Below are positions 1 through 8,759 of a stretch of 64,000 bases of DNA, piece after piece (the stretch's first letter is position 1; each line of letters begins with the position of its first letter). Under the pieces are notes generated by a model, which was not told the origin of the DNA, ran no database searches, and was given only the letters and a program-made list of their open reading frames with translations. This DNA comes from Verrucomicrobiota bacterium (lineage in GTDB: Bacteria; Verrucomicrobiota; Verrucomicrobiia; Limisphaerales; PALSA-1396). Location: positions 105,387 to 169,386 of the forward strand of contig JACQFP010000031.1 in assembly GCA_016200005.1 (NCBI GenBank), in the 5' to 3' direction. A program made the translations under genes and the position numbers.

Positions 1-371
1 TCGTGCGCGGCCAGGTGATGTCGCTAAAGAAACAGGAGTTTATTGAAGCGGCCATCGCGCTGGGTTTGCGCAAACGCCGCATCATTCTGCGCCACATCAT
101 CCCGAACGTCCTCGGTCCGGTGATCGTCTATGCCACGCTGACCGTGCCCGGCGTCATGTTGCTCGAAGCGTTCCTGAGTTTTCTCGGCCTCGGCGTCCAG
201 CCGCCGATGAGTTCGTGGGGATCGCTCATCAAGGAAGGCGCTGACTGGATGGAAGACTCGCCGTGGATTCTGATTTCAACCGGAGCGGTCTTCAGCATGA
301 CTTTATTCTCTTTGAATTTTCTGGGAGATGGATTGCGCGACGCGCTGGACGTTCGTGCGTCGAAGGACTGA
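1..371 (+). CDS. Oligopeptide/dipeptide ABC transporter permease, OppC/DppC type (5' truncated by window edge)
   Basis: This is the last ~122 residues of an inner-membrane permease that imports peptides with its partner OppB-type subunit and the ATPases encoded just downstream. The permease loop that docks on the ATPase is visible as EAAIALGLRKRRIILRHIIP, the classic EAA...G motif. Hydrophobic segments follow (VIVYATLTVPGVMLLEAFLSF and the C-terminal ISTGAVFSMTLFSLNFLGDG), and the ending DGLRDALDVR is typical of the OppC/DppC family. Family members are about 300 residues, so more than half lies outside the window. The stop codon is 4 bases before the oppD start, which points to one operon. 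Substrate is not predictable without the binding protein, which is not in the window. Confidence 0.88.
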   Translation, partial: VRGQVMSLKKQEFIEAAIALGLRKRRIILRHIIPNVLGPVIVYATLTVPGVMLLEAFLSFLGLGVQPPMSSWGSLIKEGADWMEDSPWILISTGAVFSMTLFSLNFLGDGLRDALDVRASKD

Positions 372-375
372 TATC

Positions 376-1356
376 ATGCCATTGCTCCAAGTCAAAAACC
401 TGCGGACGAGTTTTCACCTGCGCGATGGCATTGTGCGCGCGGTGAACGACGTCTCGTTCCACATCGACAAGGGCGAGACGCTGGGCATCGTCGGCGAATC
501 TGGTTCGGGAAAATCGGTGACGTGCTATTCCATCATGGGTCTAATACAGCAACCGCCCGGACGGATTGAGAGTGGCGAGGCCGTTTTCGACGGCGTTGAC
601 CTTCTGAAGTGCAGGTTGCCAGATCTGAACCGCATTCGTGGGAAACGCATCGCCATGATTTTCCAGGATCCGATGACCTCGCTGAATCCTTATATGCGCA
701 TCGAGGATCAACTTATCGAGCCTTTGCTGCTTCATGAAAAGACAGATCGCAGTCTGGCGGTGGAACTGGGCATCCAGGCGTTGAAAGACGTGGGTATTCA
801 GGATGCGGCGAGCCGGATCAAAAGTTATCCGCACGAATTCTCTGGTGGAATGAGGCAGCGGGTGATGATTGCGATGGCGCTGATCACCAAGCCGGACCTG
901 TTGATTGCGGATGAACCAACGACCGCGCTCGACGTCACCGTGCAGGCCCAGATTCTCGAACTCATCAAGAAAATGCAGCATGAGCTGGGCATGGCGGTGA
1001 TTCTGATTTCTCATGATCTCGGAGTGGTGGCCGGCGTTTGCGACCGGCTCATGGTGATGTATGCCGGCAAGGTGGTGGAAAGCGCGCCGACGACCGAGGT
1101 TTTTTATCGGCCGAAACATCCTTACACTCGCGCGCTGCAAAGATCACGACCGTCCTTGCAGACCAAGGGCGCGGAACTGTACACGATTCCCGGCATGCCA
1201 CCGGATTTGTCGAAGCCGATCACCGGATGCGCTTTTGCTCCGCGTTGCGACCATGCGGTAGAATCGTGTGGCAGGTTGGAAACGCGCTTGCAATCGATCA
1301 GCCCCGGCCACGATTCGTCCTGCCTCCGGGTGCAGCGGGGAGAACTGCAATTATGA
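376..1356 (+). CDS. oppD: Oligopeptide/dipeptide ABC transporter ATP-binding protein OppD/DppD
   Basis: A 326-residue cytoplasmic ATPase that powers peptide import. Walker A GESGSGKS is at residues 40-47, the signature is FSGGMRQRV, Walker B is [12 protein letters not shown], and the H-loop is ISHDLGVV. The C-terminal oligopeptide/dipeptide extension carries CAFAPRC, the cysteine motif of this subfamily. I chose the ATG at 376 because AAGGA sits 8 bases upstream and the next residues (MPLLQVKNL) align with the usual family start; an in-frame ATG at 328 would overlap oppC. It follows oppC by 4 bases and precedes oppF, separated by a REP-like repeat doublet. Confidence 0.92.
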   Translation: MPLLQVKNLRTSFHLRDGIVRAVNDVSFHIDKGETLGIVGESGSGKSVTCYSIMGLIQQPPGRIESGEAVFDGVDLLKCRLPDLNRIRGKRIAMIFQDPMTSLNPYMRIEDQLIEPLLLHEKTDRSLAVELGIQALKDVGIQDAASRIKSYPHEFSGGMRQRVMIAMALITKPDLLIADEPTTALDVTVQAQILELIKKMQHELGMAVILISHDLGVVAGVCDRLMVMYAGKVVESAPTTEVFYRPKHPYTRALQRSRPSLQTKGAELYTIPGMPPDLSKPITGCAFAPRCDHAVESCGRLETRLQSISPGHDSSCLRVQRGELQL

Positions 1357-1427
1357 ATCCACAGGGCGAAGCAACTGGTGTTGGAGTTCTGGCTTTAACC
1401 GTGTCTCTGCAGTCAGAAATGTTGTCC

Positions 1428-1565
1428 GCCCTCACCCTCACCCTCTCCCCCAGGAGAGGGAAATCACAGCCGCCGGTCTGGAAAAAGTCACCGGACGATG
1501 AACATTTTCCAGGGTTGATGAAGTTTCTCCCTCTCCTTGGGGGAGAGGGCCGGGGTGAGGGGGAG
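1428..1565. repeat. REP-doublet (REPIN-like) palindromic element between oppD and oppF
   Basis: Two inverted units flank a spacer of roughly 65 bases. Each unit has a head like CCCTCACC and its own small hairpin (CCCTCTCC...GGAGAGGG with a 4-5 base loop). The second unit is the approximate reverse complement of the first, so the whole region can fold into one long hairpin. The layout matches REP doublets moved by RAYT-type enzymes, although no RAYT gene is in the window. It produces spurious Pro/Arg-rich reading frames on the minus strand. A head-only relic of the same unit is near 46314-46330. Confidence 0.75.
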
Positions 1566-1618
1566 CGTTTCATGTTACTGAACAATTGCGGCTGCAGCTT
1601 GGACTCCAGTTCTGATTT

Positions 1619-2614
1619 ATGCCTGAAGCCTTTCTTGAACTGAACAACGTCAAGACGCACTTCCCGGTCGAGCGGGGGATCATTTTTCGCCGGCGCATGG
1701 GCATGGTGAAGGCGGTCGATGGCGTCACGCTATCGCTGGGCCGGGGCGAAGTATTGGGGCTCGTGGGCGAATCGGGCTGCGGCAAGTCCACACTGGGGCG
1801 CACCATTTTGCAATTGATCCCCGCGACGGAGGGAACGGTGGTCCTGGCGGGTAAAAACTTGAACGGGATTTCGACTGATGAATTGCGGCTGGCGCGGGCG
1901 GACTTCCAGATGATTTTTCAAGACCCGTACGCTTCGCTCAACCCGCGCATGACGGTTTTTGACACCATCGCCGAAGCGATGTTGACGCATCGGAAAGTTC
2001 CGGCAGAAAAATTATCCGACGAGGTTTGTGGTCTCCTAAACAAGGTGGGTCTGGCCTCCCGCTATTGCAAAAAATATCCACATGAGTTTTCCGGCGGCCA
2101 ACGGCAGCGCATCGCCATCGCCCGCGCGCTGGCGGTGCAACCGAAGTTGATCATCGCCGACGAACCGGTTTCAGCGCTCGATGTTTCCATCCAGGCGCAG
2201 ATCATTAATCTGCTCGCGAAGCTGCGGTGTGAGATGGGGCTGACGTTGATTTTCATTTCGCACGATCTGTCGGTAGTGAAACACATTTCCGACCGGATTG
2301 CGGTCATGTATTTGGGAAAGATTGTGGAAGTAGGGCCGGCGACGGAGGTCTTTGAAAAGCCGCTGCACCCGTACACCAAGGCTTTGGTCAGCGCGGTACC
2401 GTTGCCGGATCCGGAAAAAGAAAAGCGCCGGCAGAGAATTCTTTTGGCCGGCGACCCGCCGTCGCCCTTGAATCCACCGAGCGGCTGTGCGTTTCATCCC
2501 CGGTGTCCGTACGCCATCTCCGAATGTTCCCGCAGTGTTCCTGCTTTCGTCAATTTAGGCACCAGCCAGGAGGCCGCTTGCATTCGATTGAAAGAGATAA
2601 ATCCGGTCGGCTGA
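1619..2614 (+). CDS. oppF: Oligopeptide/dipeptide ABC transporter ATP-binding protein OppF/DppF
   Basis: A 331-residue second ATPase of the peptide importer, expected to pair with OppD on the permease dimer. Walker A GESGCGKS is at residues 50-57, the signature is FSGGQRQRIAIARAL, Walker B is LIIADEPVSALD, and the H-loop is FISHDLSVV. The C-terminal CAFHPRCPYA motif is typical of the subfamily. The insertion IIFRRRMGMVKAVDGV near residues 21-36 is the usual OppF extension in the first beta sheet. The ATG at 1619 fits the family start but has no strong Shine-Dalgarno. A REP doublet lies between it and oppD, so transcription is probably still continuous but mRNA stability may differ across the junction. 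Confidence 0.92.
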   Translation: MPEAFLELNNVKTHFPVERGIIFRRRMGMVKAVDGVTLSLGRGEVLGLVGESGCGKSTLGRTILQLIPATEGTVVLAGKNLNGISTDELRLARADFQMIFQDPYASLNPRMTVFDTIAEAMLTHRKVPAEKLSDEVCGLLNKVGLASRYCKKYPHEFSGGQRQRIAIARALAVQPKLIIADEPVSALDVSIQAQIINLLAKLRCEMGLTLIFISHDLSVVKHISDRIAVMYLGKIVEVGPATEVFEKPLHPYTKALVSAVPLPDPEKEKRRQRILLAGDPPSPLNPPSGCAFHPRCPYAISECSRSVPAFVNLGTSQEAACIRLKEINPVG

Positions 2615-2728
2615 GTTCGGATTTAGCGCAACGCGAAATTGAATCGCCGCCCGCAGTCTAACCATATTTTGTTCCAGACGAAGCAGTTGCAGCTTTGCAT
2701 TTAATGATGTTTCCTAATTGAAGTTCGC

Positions 2729-2758
2729 TTGACAGCGGCAACGGCCACGTCCTATAAA
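2729..2758 (+). promoter_or_regulatory. Candidate sigma-70-type promoter for the TonB-dependent receptor
   Basis: TTGACA at 2729-2734 and TATAAA at 2753-2758 are separated by 18 bases in the 325-base gap between oppF and the receptor gene. The -35 box matches consensus and the -10 box has one mismatch. It would give a 5' leader of about 175 bases. I see nothing else in the gap: no clear terminator after oppF and no Fur-like palindrome. Confidence 0.5.
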
Positions 2759-2939
2759 GGGAGTGTTCCGATGAACCAGCGCTGGCCATCTTCTGTCCTC
2801 GCTAAGAAAAATCCGTCTATCCTTGGATTTAGTACCCCCGGCTTGCGCTCGTCGTTGGACGCTCAGATCAGGATGCATTTCACGTCGGATGACTGGAGTG
2901 CCCGTACCAGAGAAAAGAACATCAACCTCCCCGAAAGCT

Positions 2940-5669
2940 ATGAACAACATTACCCAAGAGTCCTTTGGCAAGGTGGTTAAAGCCGTGCGTTATGCGGCGA
3001 TACTCGGCGCGGTTACCGCGCTAGGGGTGTCGCCAAGGGCGTTCGCCCAGCAAGATGCGAGCACCACCAATGCTCCTACCAAACTGAAACCGGCGGTGGT
3101 CACCGGCTCGCTGATTCCTACCGCAGCCACGGCGACGGCGACACCGGTGGACGTGATCACGACCGAAGCAATTGAAGCCACCGGCTCGCAAAACCTGTAT
3201 CAACTGGTAAGGACATTGCCGGCGGCGTACGGCCCGGGAAATTATGGCGATTCCAGAGGGAACGGTGGAAATGGTTCAGCGGCCATCGCCCTTCGCGGTC
3301 TGCAAAGAGGGACGCTGGTACTGATCAACGGCCGGCGTGTCGCACCCGAGAATCATGGGATAGGCAGCGGCAACGTTGACTTGAACCTGATTCCGCTGGC
3401 CGCCATAGATCACGTCGAAATTCTTAAAGATGGCGCGTCGGCCATTTATGGCGCGGACGCCCAGGTGGCGGTGGTCAACATCATCTTAAAGAAGGATTTC
3501 AACGGCTCGGAATTCTCCGCGTCTTACGGCAATACGACCGAGACCGACGTGGGCCAGCAGAACTATTCCTTTGTCACCGGAGGTACAACGGAGCGGTCGT
3601 CCTACTTGATTGGTGGCAGCTACTACAAGGAGAACGCCTTGTTCAGCAAGGATCGCGCCCGCTCGCGCGTGGATGTTTCTGACATCAATAACACCAGCGG
3701 CAACAGCAATCCTGGCCGCGTCATGGAAGGCACGTTTGGCAGTGCGGGCCAGGGGGTGGTTTACGGAGGGCCGCCGGGCACCTACTCGCTGAATCCGGCG
3801 GATTTCCGCGATTATAACCCGTCAACCGACCGCTTCCCGTTTCCCAATTATACTCCTGCAGTTCAGCCGGTTGAGCGCTACAGCTTTTTTGGAAACGGGG
3901 ACTACAATATATTCGCAAAGAATTTGGTCTTTTTCACCGAAGCCATGTACACGCACTCCTGGTTTCAAAATCAACTGGCGCCCACGCCGATGGCGGGCCA
4001 GTCCTTCGGAATCGTTGTGCCTGCCTCCAACCCTTACAACCCGTTTGGACAGGATATTCCCACGTGGCGTTACCGCCTGCTCGAAGCCGGTCCGCGAACG
4101 GACACGTTCATAGGAGACATCTTCCGCATCGTAAATGGTTTGAAGGGTCAGGTCGCGGATACTTCATGGAATTGGGAAACCGCCTTCTCTTACAGCCTCG
4201 ACCAAAGAAAGGAGATCCAAGGGGGAGATGTCAATGTGGCTGCCTTGGCCAACCAGGTGAGTCTGACGACTCCGGACGCGTTTAACCCGTTCGGTAACCA
4301 GGCGAATACGCACGCCCAGTTTGACCCGCTGGTGCAGCAGAACATCATCCTTTCCGATTCCGCCAACTTCGGTGTGGACGGCAAAGTGAACGGCGATCTT
4401 TTCGACCTCAAGTCCGGCACCGTGCGGAGCGCAATAGGCGCCGCACACTTTGAGGAAAACGTCAGCTTTACACCCGACTCTACGATCAAGAACAACCAGA
4501 GCGTTGGCTTCAACGGTGCGCTGCCCTACAGTTATGGGCGCGACGACAACTCGTTTTTCGCCGAAGTGAAAGTGCCGTTCCTGGGCGAAGAGTTTACCGT
4601 GCCGGGCATTCACAGTTTTGAGGTGGACGTCGCCGGACGATACGATCACTACAGTGACTTTGGTGGCACGTGGAATCCCAAGGTTTCCTTCCGGTGGGAA
4701 CCCGTTGATGACAGTGTTGTGTTGCGCGGTTCATGGGGAACATCCTTCCGCGCACCAGACTTCATTTCCCTGGCCTCCACTGCACAGAATTTTCCGGAAG
4801 TCTTCAATCCTTTCACTGGGATTTTCGAACAGCCAGCCGCTGGAGTGCTGTATCTACCCAATCCTAATCTCAAACCCGAAACCGCTGAAAACTGGACCGC
4901 AGGTGTTGTCTGGTCCCCGAAGACACCCAACTTCTTGAAGGGATTGACGATTTCAGTCGATTATTATCGCATCGACATCCAGGATTGGATCGGACAAAGC
5001 ACGCAGTTCATAATTAACGAGAATCTCAGGACCGGTGGCCCCACCAATCCGGCATCCCTGTTTTACACAAACGTGGCCGCGTCTTTTGACCCAACTACTG
5101 GTGGCTATGACAATGCACCGATCATTGTCCCTGCCTTTAACCTCCACAGAATCCTGACGGAAGGTATCGATATCGCCGGCGATTACAAATATCCCACGGA
5201 CAACTACGGCACGTTTGATCTGCGCCTGGCGGCGGAATATGTACTCACTTACGATCAGCAGACCAGCGCTTCATCGACTCCGCAGGATCGCCTCGGTAAT
5301 TTCTCGGCCGATGAAATCGGGTTTGAAAGCATTCCGCGTCTGCGCGGCAACGCCAGTCTCTTCTGGGATTACAAGGGATTCGAGTTTGGCGTCACGGCCA
5401 ATTACACGGCCAGCATGAGAGACGACAAACTGGCTGTACCCAGCGGCCGTAACATTTCCAGCTTCCTGACTTGGGACCTGCAAGCCAGTTACACCATCAC
5501 GGGGTGGAAACATGATTGGGTCAACAATACCAAGTTCACCGTCGGCGTTCTTAACGTGGCCGATTCACCGCCACCCCGGGTGGAAGCGGCGTTTGCCGAC
5601 AAGTATGACCGCGACTTGTTCGACCTCCGCCAGCGATTTGTTTATTGCTCATTGAGCAAGAAGTTCTGA
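2940..5669 (+). CDS. TonB-dependent outer-membrane receptor
   Basis: A 909-residue outer-membrane transporter, energised by TonB, for an unknown large or scarce substrate. The start MNNITQESFGKVV at 2940 puts a signal peptide (hydrophobic AAILGAVTALGVSPRAFA, then QQD) at the N terminus; an in-frame ATG at 2823 would add an implausible basic leader. The plug domain is visible at about residues 60-200 (ATPVDVITTEAIEATGSQN, LVLINGRRVAPE, HVEILKDGASAIYGADAQVA). The rest is a beta-barrel ending in QRFVYCSLSKKF, with the terminal Phe expected for Bam-dependent insertion. The plug resembles those of large oligomer receptors in Caulobacter- and Xanthomonas-like bacteria, but the ligand cannot be read from sequence. 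The tonB, exbB and exbD genes follow on the same strand. Confidence 0.92.
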   Translation: MNNITQESFGKVVKAVRYAAILGAVTALGVSPRAFAQQDASTTNAPTKLKPAVVTGSLIPTAATATATPVDVITTEAIEATGSQNLYQLVRTLPAAYGPGNYGDSRGNGGNGSAAIALRGLQRGTLVLINGRRVAPENHGIGSGNVDLNLIPLAAIDHVEILKDGASAIYGADAQVAVVNIILKKDFNGSEFSASYGNTTETDVGQQNYSFVTGGTTERSSYLIGGSYYKENALFSKDRARSRVDVSDINNTSGNSNPGRVMEGTFGSAGQGVVYGGPPGTYSLNPADFRDYNPSTDRFPFPNYTPAVQPVERYSFFGNGDYNIFAKNLVFFTEAMYTHSWFQNQLAPTPMAGQSFGIVVPASNPYNPFGQDIPTWRYRLLEAGPRTDTFIGDIFRIVNGLKGQVADTSWNWETAFSYSLDQRKEIQGGDVNVAALANQVSLTTPDAFNPFGNQANTHAQFDPLVQQNIILSDSANFGVDGKVNGDLFDLKSGTVRSAIGAAHFEENVSFTPDSTIKNNQSVGFNGALPYSYGRDDNSFFAEVKVPFLGEEFTVPGIHSFEVDVAGRYDHYSDFGGTWNPKVSFRWEPVDDSVVLRGSWGTSFRAPDFISLASTAQNFPEVFNPFTGIFEQPAAGVLYLPNPNLKPETAENWTAGVVWSPKTPNFLKGLTISVDYYRIDIQDWIGQSTQFIINENLRTGGPTNPASLFYTNVAASFDPTTGGYDNAPIIVPAFNLHRILTEGIDIAGDYKYPTDNYGTFDLRLAAEYVLTYDQQTSASSTPQDRLGNFSADEIGFESIPRLRGNASLFWDYKGFEFGVTANYTASMRDDKLAVPSGRNISSFLTWDLQASYTITGWKHDWVNNTKFTVGVLNVADSPPPRVEAAFADKYDRDLFDLRQRFVYCSLSKKF

Positions 5670-5687
5670 TTGGCGATAATTCACAAC

Positions 5688-5723
5688 GGCGGGCTGGCAT
5701 TCTCCCAGAGTGCTCAGCCCGCC
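5688..5723 (+). terminator. Hairpin downstream of the receptor gene (weak terminator candidate)
   Basis: GGCGGGCTG at 5688-5696 pairs with CAGCCCGCC at 5715-5723 (9 bp stem, 18-base loop). No U-run follows, so it may attenuate or stabilise mRNA rather than terminate. The rest of the 294-base gap to tonB shows no further feature. Confidence 0.35.
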
Positions 5724-5963
5724 CGGTTGGGCAAAAACTGCTTTATACCAAGCCCACGGTCACTCGTACTGTCCATGCTTTACGCTGTCAAACCACGCGA
5801 AAATAACACATGCCCGCCTCACTTTTTTGAGACCATGCGCGGCCCGATGTGCTTTTGCACGGCGCTGTTTGACGATGGATTTTAATGAACCGAGCGTTGG
5901 AAGTGGAGGCTGGGTGAATTGCACTTCGTCTTTTTCGGTGATAATTTTGGGCGGATTAAAATC

Positions 5964-6710
5964 ATGAGTCAGCCGTTTCCAAAGCCCTCGTCCGCGATGA
6001 GGCAGCAAGCCCCCTCAGAAGCTAAGGCAACGCACGAGTACGCCCTTGCTTCCGAGCTGGCCAGATTGTCCCTGCCGGAAGCTTCCCAAGATGTCAACCG
6101 CAGACTGGCCTGGGTCAATTCCATCTGCCTCTTGTTTCTGGCCATCGGCGTCATGGGCTTGAAAGCGCCAAGAGTGATTGAGAAACCGCTCAGCGAAGTC
6201 CAGGACATTGTGCCAGTCGTTTACATTCCGCCGGAGGAACCACCGAAAATCGAACCGGATCGACCGCCCGACCAACCCGAACAAACCAGCGAGGCCGTGG
6301 ATACGCCGCAAGTGGTCACGGTCGTGGCGGCCAATCCTGCGGCGGCGGCCTTCGCGGTGCCGGTGGAAGGGCCGGTCATTCTGGCACCGGTGAAATTCGC
6401 TTCGGCGCCGCCCCCGCCAAAACCGGCGGCACCCAAAATAATGAGGTTTACGGGTACTGATGGCGGCATATACCCTGAACCCAATTATCCGCGCGCGGCT
6501 CTGGAACAACGGCAACAGGGCACGGTGACACTGCTCATGACCGTTGATTCCAAAGGCAACGTCACGTCGGTCGAGATCAAGAGAAGCTCCGGTTACTCCA
6601 CGTTGGATCGTCATGCGTCTCAATGGGTGCAAAAGAATTACAAGTTTCTTCCAATCGACTCGACTGAAAACCGGCTGGTGGAACACGACGTGGTCTTTCA
6701 ATTACGATGA
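5964..6710 (+). CDS. tonB: Energy transducer TonB
   Basis: A 248-residue periplasm-spanning protein that transmits proton-motive force from ExbB/ExbD to outer-membrane receptors. A cytoplasmic tail of about 50 residues precedes one membrane segment (AWVNSICLLFLAIGVMGL). Then comes a Pro-rich linker (YIPPEEPPKIEPDRPPDQP, APPPPKPAAP) and the TonB C-terminal domain from about residue 165 (YPEPNYPRAALEQRQQGTV, VDSKGNVTSVEIKRSSGYS, LDRHASQWVQKNYKF). I chose the ATG at 5964 (MSQPFPKPSS) over the in-frame ATG at 5919 because the earlier one adds an unusual aromatic leader; the unusually long cytoplasmic N-tail remains either way. It is followed by exbB after 122 bases and exbD, and preceded by a receptor, so this is a self-contained TonB system. 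Confidence 0.88.
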   Translation: MSQPFPKPSSAMRQQAPSEAKATHEYALASELARLSLPEASQDVNRRLAWVNSICLLFLAIGVMGLKAPRVIEKPLSEVQDIVPVVYIPPEEPPKIEPDRPPDQPEQTSEAVDTPQVVTVVAANPAAAAFAVPVEGPVILAPVKFASAPPPPKPAAPKIMRFTGTDGGIYPEPNYPRAALEQRQQGTVTLLMTVDSKGNVTSVEIKRSSGYSTLDRHASQWVQKNYKFLPIDSTENRLVEHDVVFQLR

Positions 6711-6832
6711 ATATATGTTGCTCCACGCGGGTGAGCCAACCAATGAATCCTTTTACATTTTATCCGGTCCTGTTACGCTGAAGAAAACCTGAAAGGTAAA
6801 CCTGCGATTCCAACCTCAAAAATCCAACACGT

Positions 6833-7498
6833 ATGCTGGCAAACATTGTTGTCGAACTTTTCCTCAAGGGCGGCCCGGTCATGTGGCCCATTCTCGTGAC
6901 CGCGCTGGTGGCCGTGGCCGTGGTCGGCGAACGCGCCATTTGGTGGATGCGCTTGAGCCTTAAGCGCGACCCGCAGAAACTCGAAAAGCTCTTCGCCGCC
7001 CTGGAGAACGGAGATTTCAAGGCAGCCTCGGCCATTTCCAAAGGGTCGGAGGACCCGGTGATTCGCATGGTCTGGCACGGCATGAACCATTATCACTCGT
7101 CGTTGCAAGGCGCTTTGCAGGTCGCCGCTGGTATCGAACTTCAGCGCGCCGGTCGTTTTCTCACCGTCATGGACACCCTCGTGACACTGGCGCCGCTGCT
7201 GGGTTTGCTGGGCACCGTCACCGGCATCATGCGGTCCTTTACTTCCATCGGCAGCGCGGAACTGGCTGTGGAGAAGGTGACCGGTGGCATTGGCGAGGCG
7301 TTGATTGCGACGGCCTGCGGTCTGGGCATCGCCATCGTCGCGTTGATTCCCTTCAACTTTTTCACCAGCAAGACCTCGCGGTTGCAATTCGAACTGGAAT
7401 CGGCGGCCACCAACGTGGAAGTCATGGTCAACGCCGCCAAGCAAAAGGGATTCGACACCATGGAATTTCGCCGGGAACAAAACGAAACCTCCGCGTGA
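6833..7498 (+). CDS. exbB: MotA/TolQ/ExbB proton channel family protein
   Basis: A 221-residue inner-membrane component of the TonB motor. Three membrane segments are visible: near the N terminus (VMWPILVTALVAVAVVGERAI), and two around residues 110-190 (LVTLAPLLGLLGTVTGIM and ALIATACGLGIAIVALIPF). The LLGTVTGIM and GIGEALIATACGLGIA motifs are the family signatures that form the ion pathway around ExbD helices. It lies 23 bases before exbD and is on the same strand as tonB. A second exbB-exbD pair occurs at 20.8-21.8 kb. Confidence 0.92.
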   Translation: MLANIVVELFLKGGPVMWPILVTALVAVAVVGERAIWWMRLSLKRDPQKLEKLFAALENGDFKAASAISKGSEDPVIRMVWHGMNHYHSSLQGALQVAAGIELQRAGRFLTVMDTLVTLAPLLGLLGTVTGIMRSFTSIGSAELAVEKVTGGIGEALIATACGLGIAIVALIPFNFFTSKTSRLQFELESAATNVEVMVNAAKQKGFDTMEFRREQNETSA

Positions 7499-7521
7499 GC
7501 CGTAGCTCAACCTGACTCGCC

Positions 7522-7944
7522 ATGAAAATAGGGACTCCGCTGCCGCACAAGAAGGCGCGTATCGAAATCATTCCGCTGATTGACATCATGTTCTTTCTGC
7601 TCGCGTCGTTCATGATGGTCAGCCTCACCATGATCAAGATGCAGTCCATCAAGATGGACCTGCCCACGGCGACGCAGGCCACGCGCGATTTCAAACCGGA
7701 CATCGTCAACATCGCGGTGGACAAGGCGGGTGAGATTTACATCGAGAAAAAACCGGTCAACCTCGCGGAACTGCACAGCTACCTGTCGAACAAATTTCAC
7801 ATGAACACAAACGTGCCGGTTTACATCAGCGGGGACAAAGATGCCACACACGGTTCGGTGATCCGGGTGCTCGATCTGGTGCGCAAGGAGGGGATTCAGA
7901 AAGTGTCGTTTGCGATCACCGCCCCGACGCCAACCAAGCCGTGA
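7522..7944 (+). CDS. exbD: Biopolymer transporter ExbD/TolR family protein
   Basis: A 140-residue protein with one N-terminal membrane helix and a periplasmic domain. It partners ExbB in using the proton gradient. The helix begins with the conserved proton-carrying Asp (IEIIPLIDIMFFLLASFMMV, Asp at about residue 20). The periplasmic part contains the usual VDKAGEIYIEKKPV and LDLVRKEGIQKVSFAI motifs. It ends the receptor-tonB-exbB-exbD cluster and is convergent with the coiled-coil gene on the minus strand. Confidence 0.92.
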   Translation: MKIGTPLPHKKARIEIIPLIDIMFFLLASFMMVSLTMIKMQSIKMDLPTATQATRDFKPDIVNIAVDKAGEIYIEKKPVNLAELHSYLSNKFHMNTNVPVYISGDKDATHGSVIRVLDLVRKEGIQKVSFAITAPTPTKP

Positions 7945-8000
7945 ACTCCGACTCAGGGCGCCATCCCGGATTCTTTCAACAAACGCCGCTTTGAAGGCGA

Positions 8001-8537
8001 TCACTTCTTGGGCGGTGCATTCGTGGCGCCCTTGCTGATTTCTTCCTGTTGCTTGTTCCACTTGTTGACGAGATCGTTGTATTCACCGGCCAGTTTGTTG
8101 AATTTTTCCACCGAGGCATTTCGCTCTTCAACCAGTTTTTTGATGTCCTCGTTCTGCTTCTTGATGTCCTCGTTCTGCTTCTTGATGCTCGCGTTGGCCG
8201 TTTCCAGCGCAGCTTTGTAATGGTCAATCTGGATCAACTGCTTCTCAATTTCCTGGCCTGCTTTTTCCACATCCTTCTTCAATGCGGCCATCTCCACCCG
8301 GTTGCTTTTCACCGTCTCCGTCAGTTCGGACTTCAATTTGTCCAGGCGCGCGACCTCGACCTCGCTCTTCTTCAACTGGCCTTCGAGGTTTTGAATGGTT
8401 TCGGCCTTGTCATGGATCGTGTCGGTCAACGATTGGATTTTGGCGCGCAAATGCGTCTCCCGCACCCATTGAAAGGCAATCAACCCGCAAAGCGTCAGCG
8501 AGAAAAAAATCAGCAGGCTCGACAGGAATTTTTTCAT
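8001..8537 (-). CDS. Membrane-anchored coiled-coil protein of unknown function
   Basis: A 178-residue protein. It starts MKKFLSSLLIFFSLTLCGLIAF, a single N-terminal membrane helix or uncleaved signal. Almost everything after residue 30 is heptad-rich charged sequence predicted to form a long coiled coil. Near residues 125-145 a 21-base unit is repeated and gives KKQNEDI copies in tandem, a coding repeat that may vary in number. The C terminus is Lys/Pro rich (SKGATNAPPKK). The ATG at 8537 is preferred over the in-frame ATG at 8564 because it begins the signal-like segment. I do not recognise a family; topology suggests a periplasmic rod or tether. It is convergent with exbD. Confidence 0.7.
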   Translation of the reverse strand: MKKFLSSLLIFFSLTLCGLIAFQWVRETHLRAKIQSLTDTIHDKAETIQNLEGQLKKSEVEVARLDKLKSELTETVKSNRVEMAALKKDVEKAGQEIEKQLIQIDHYKAALETANASIKKQNEDIKKQNEDIKKLVEERNASVEKFNKLAGEYNDLVNKWNKQQEEISKGATNAPPKK

Positions 8538-8759
8538 ACCTGGCTTCTCATTGTGGATCTGCATCTCGCGCGACTAGTCAACCTTAATTGTTTGTCTGTG
8601 AATGTTGATTTGGTCACGCGTGAAATGAACGCATCATGTGACTGATGAAAAAGTTCTCAGCTTTCCCTCCAATTGTCAAAGCATTTGAAAAAAGACTTTC
8701 CAATTCCCGGTGGATACTCACTAATAGGGTCGTTGAACCCGGTTAATCTTCCACGCACC

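Noticed and set aside
1298..1660. Pro/Arg-rich small protein between oppD and oppF
   Set aside because: It is translated from the REP doublet; the SPSPRPSPPRRG-like composition is a typical artefact of that repeat.
2823..2939. Upstream start for the TonB-dependent receptor
   Set aside because: The added leader MDLVPPACARRWTLRSGC is basic and Cys-rich and would hide the clear signal peptide that follows the ATG at 2940.
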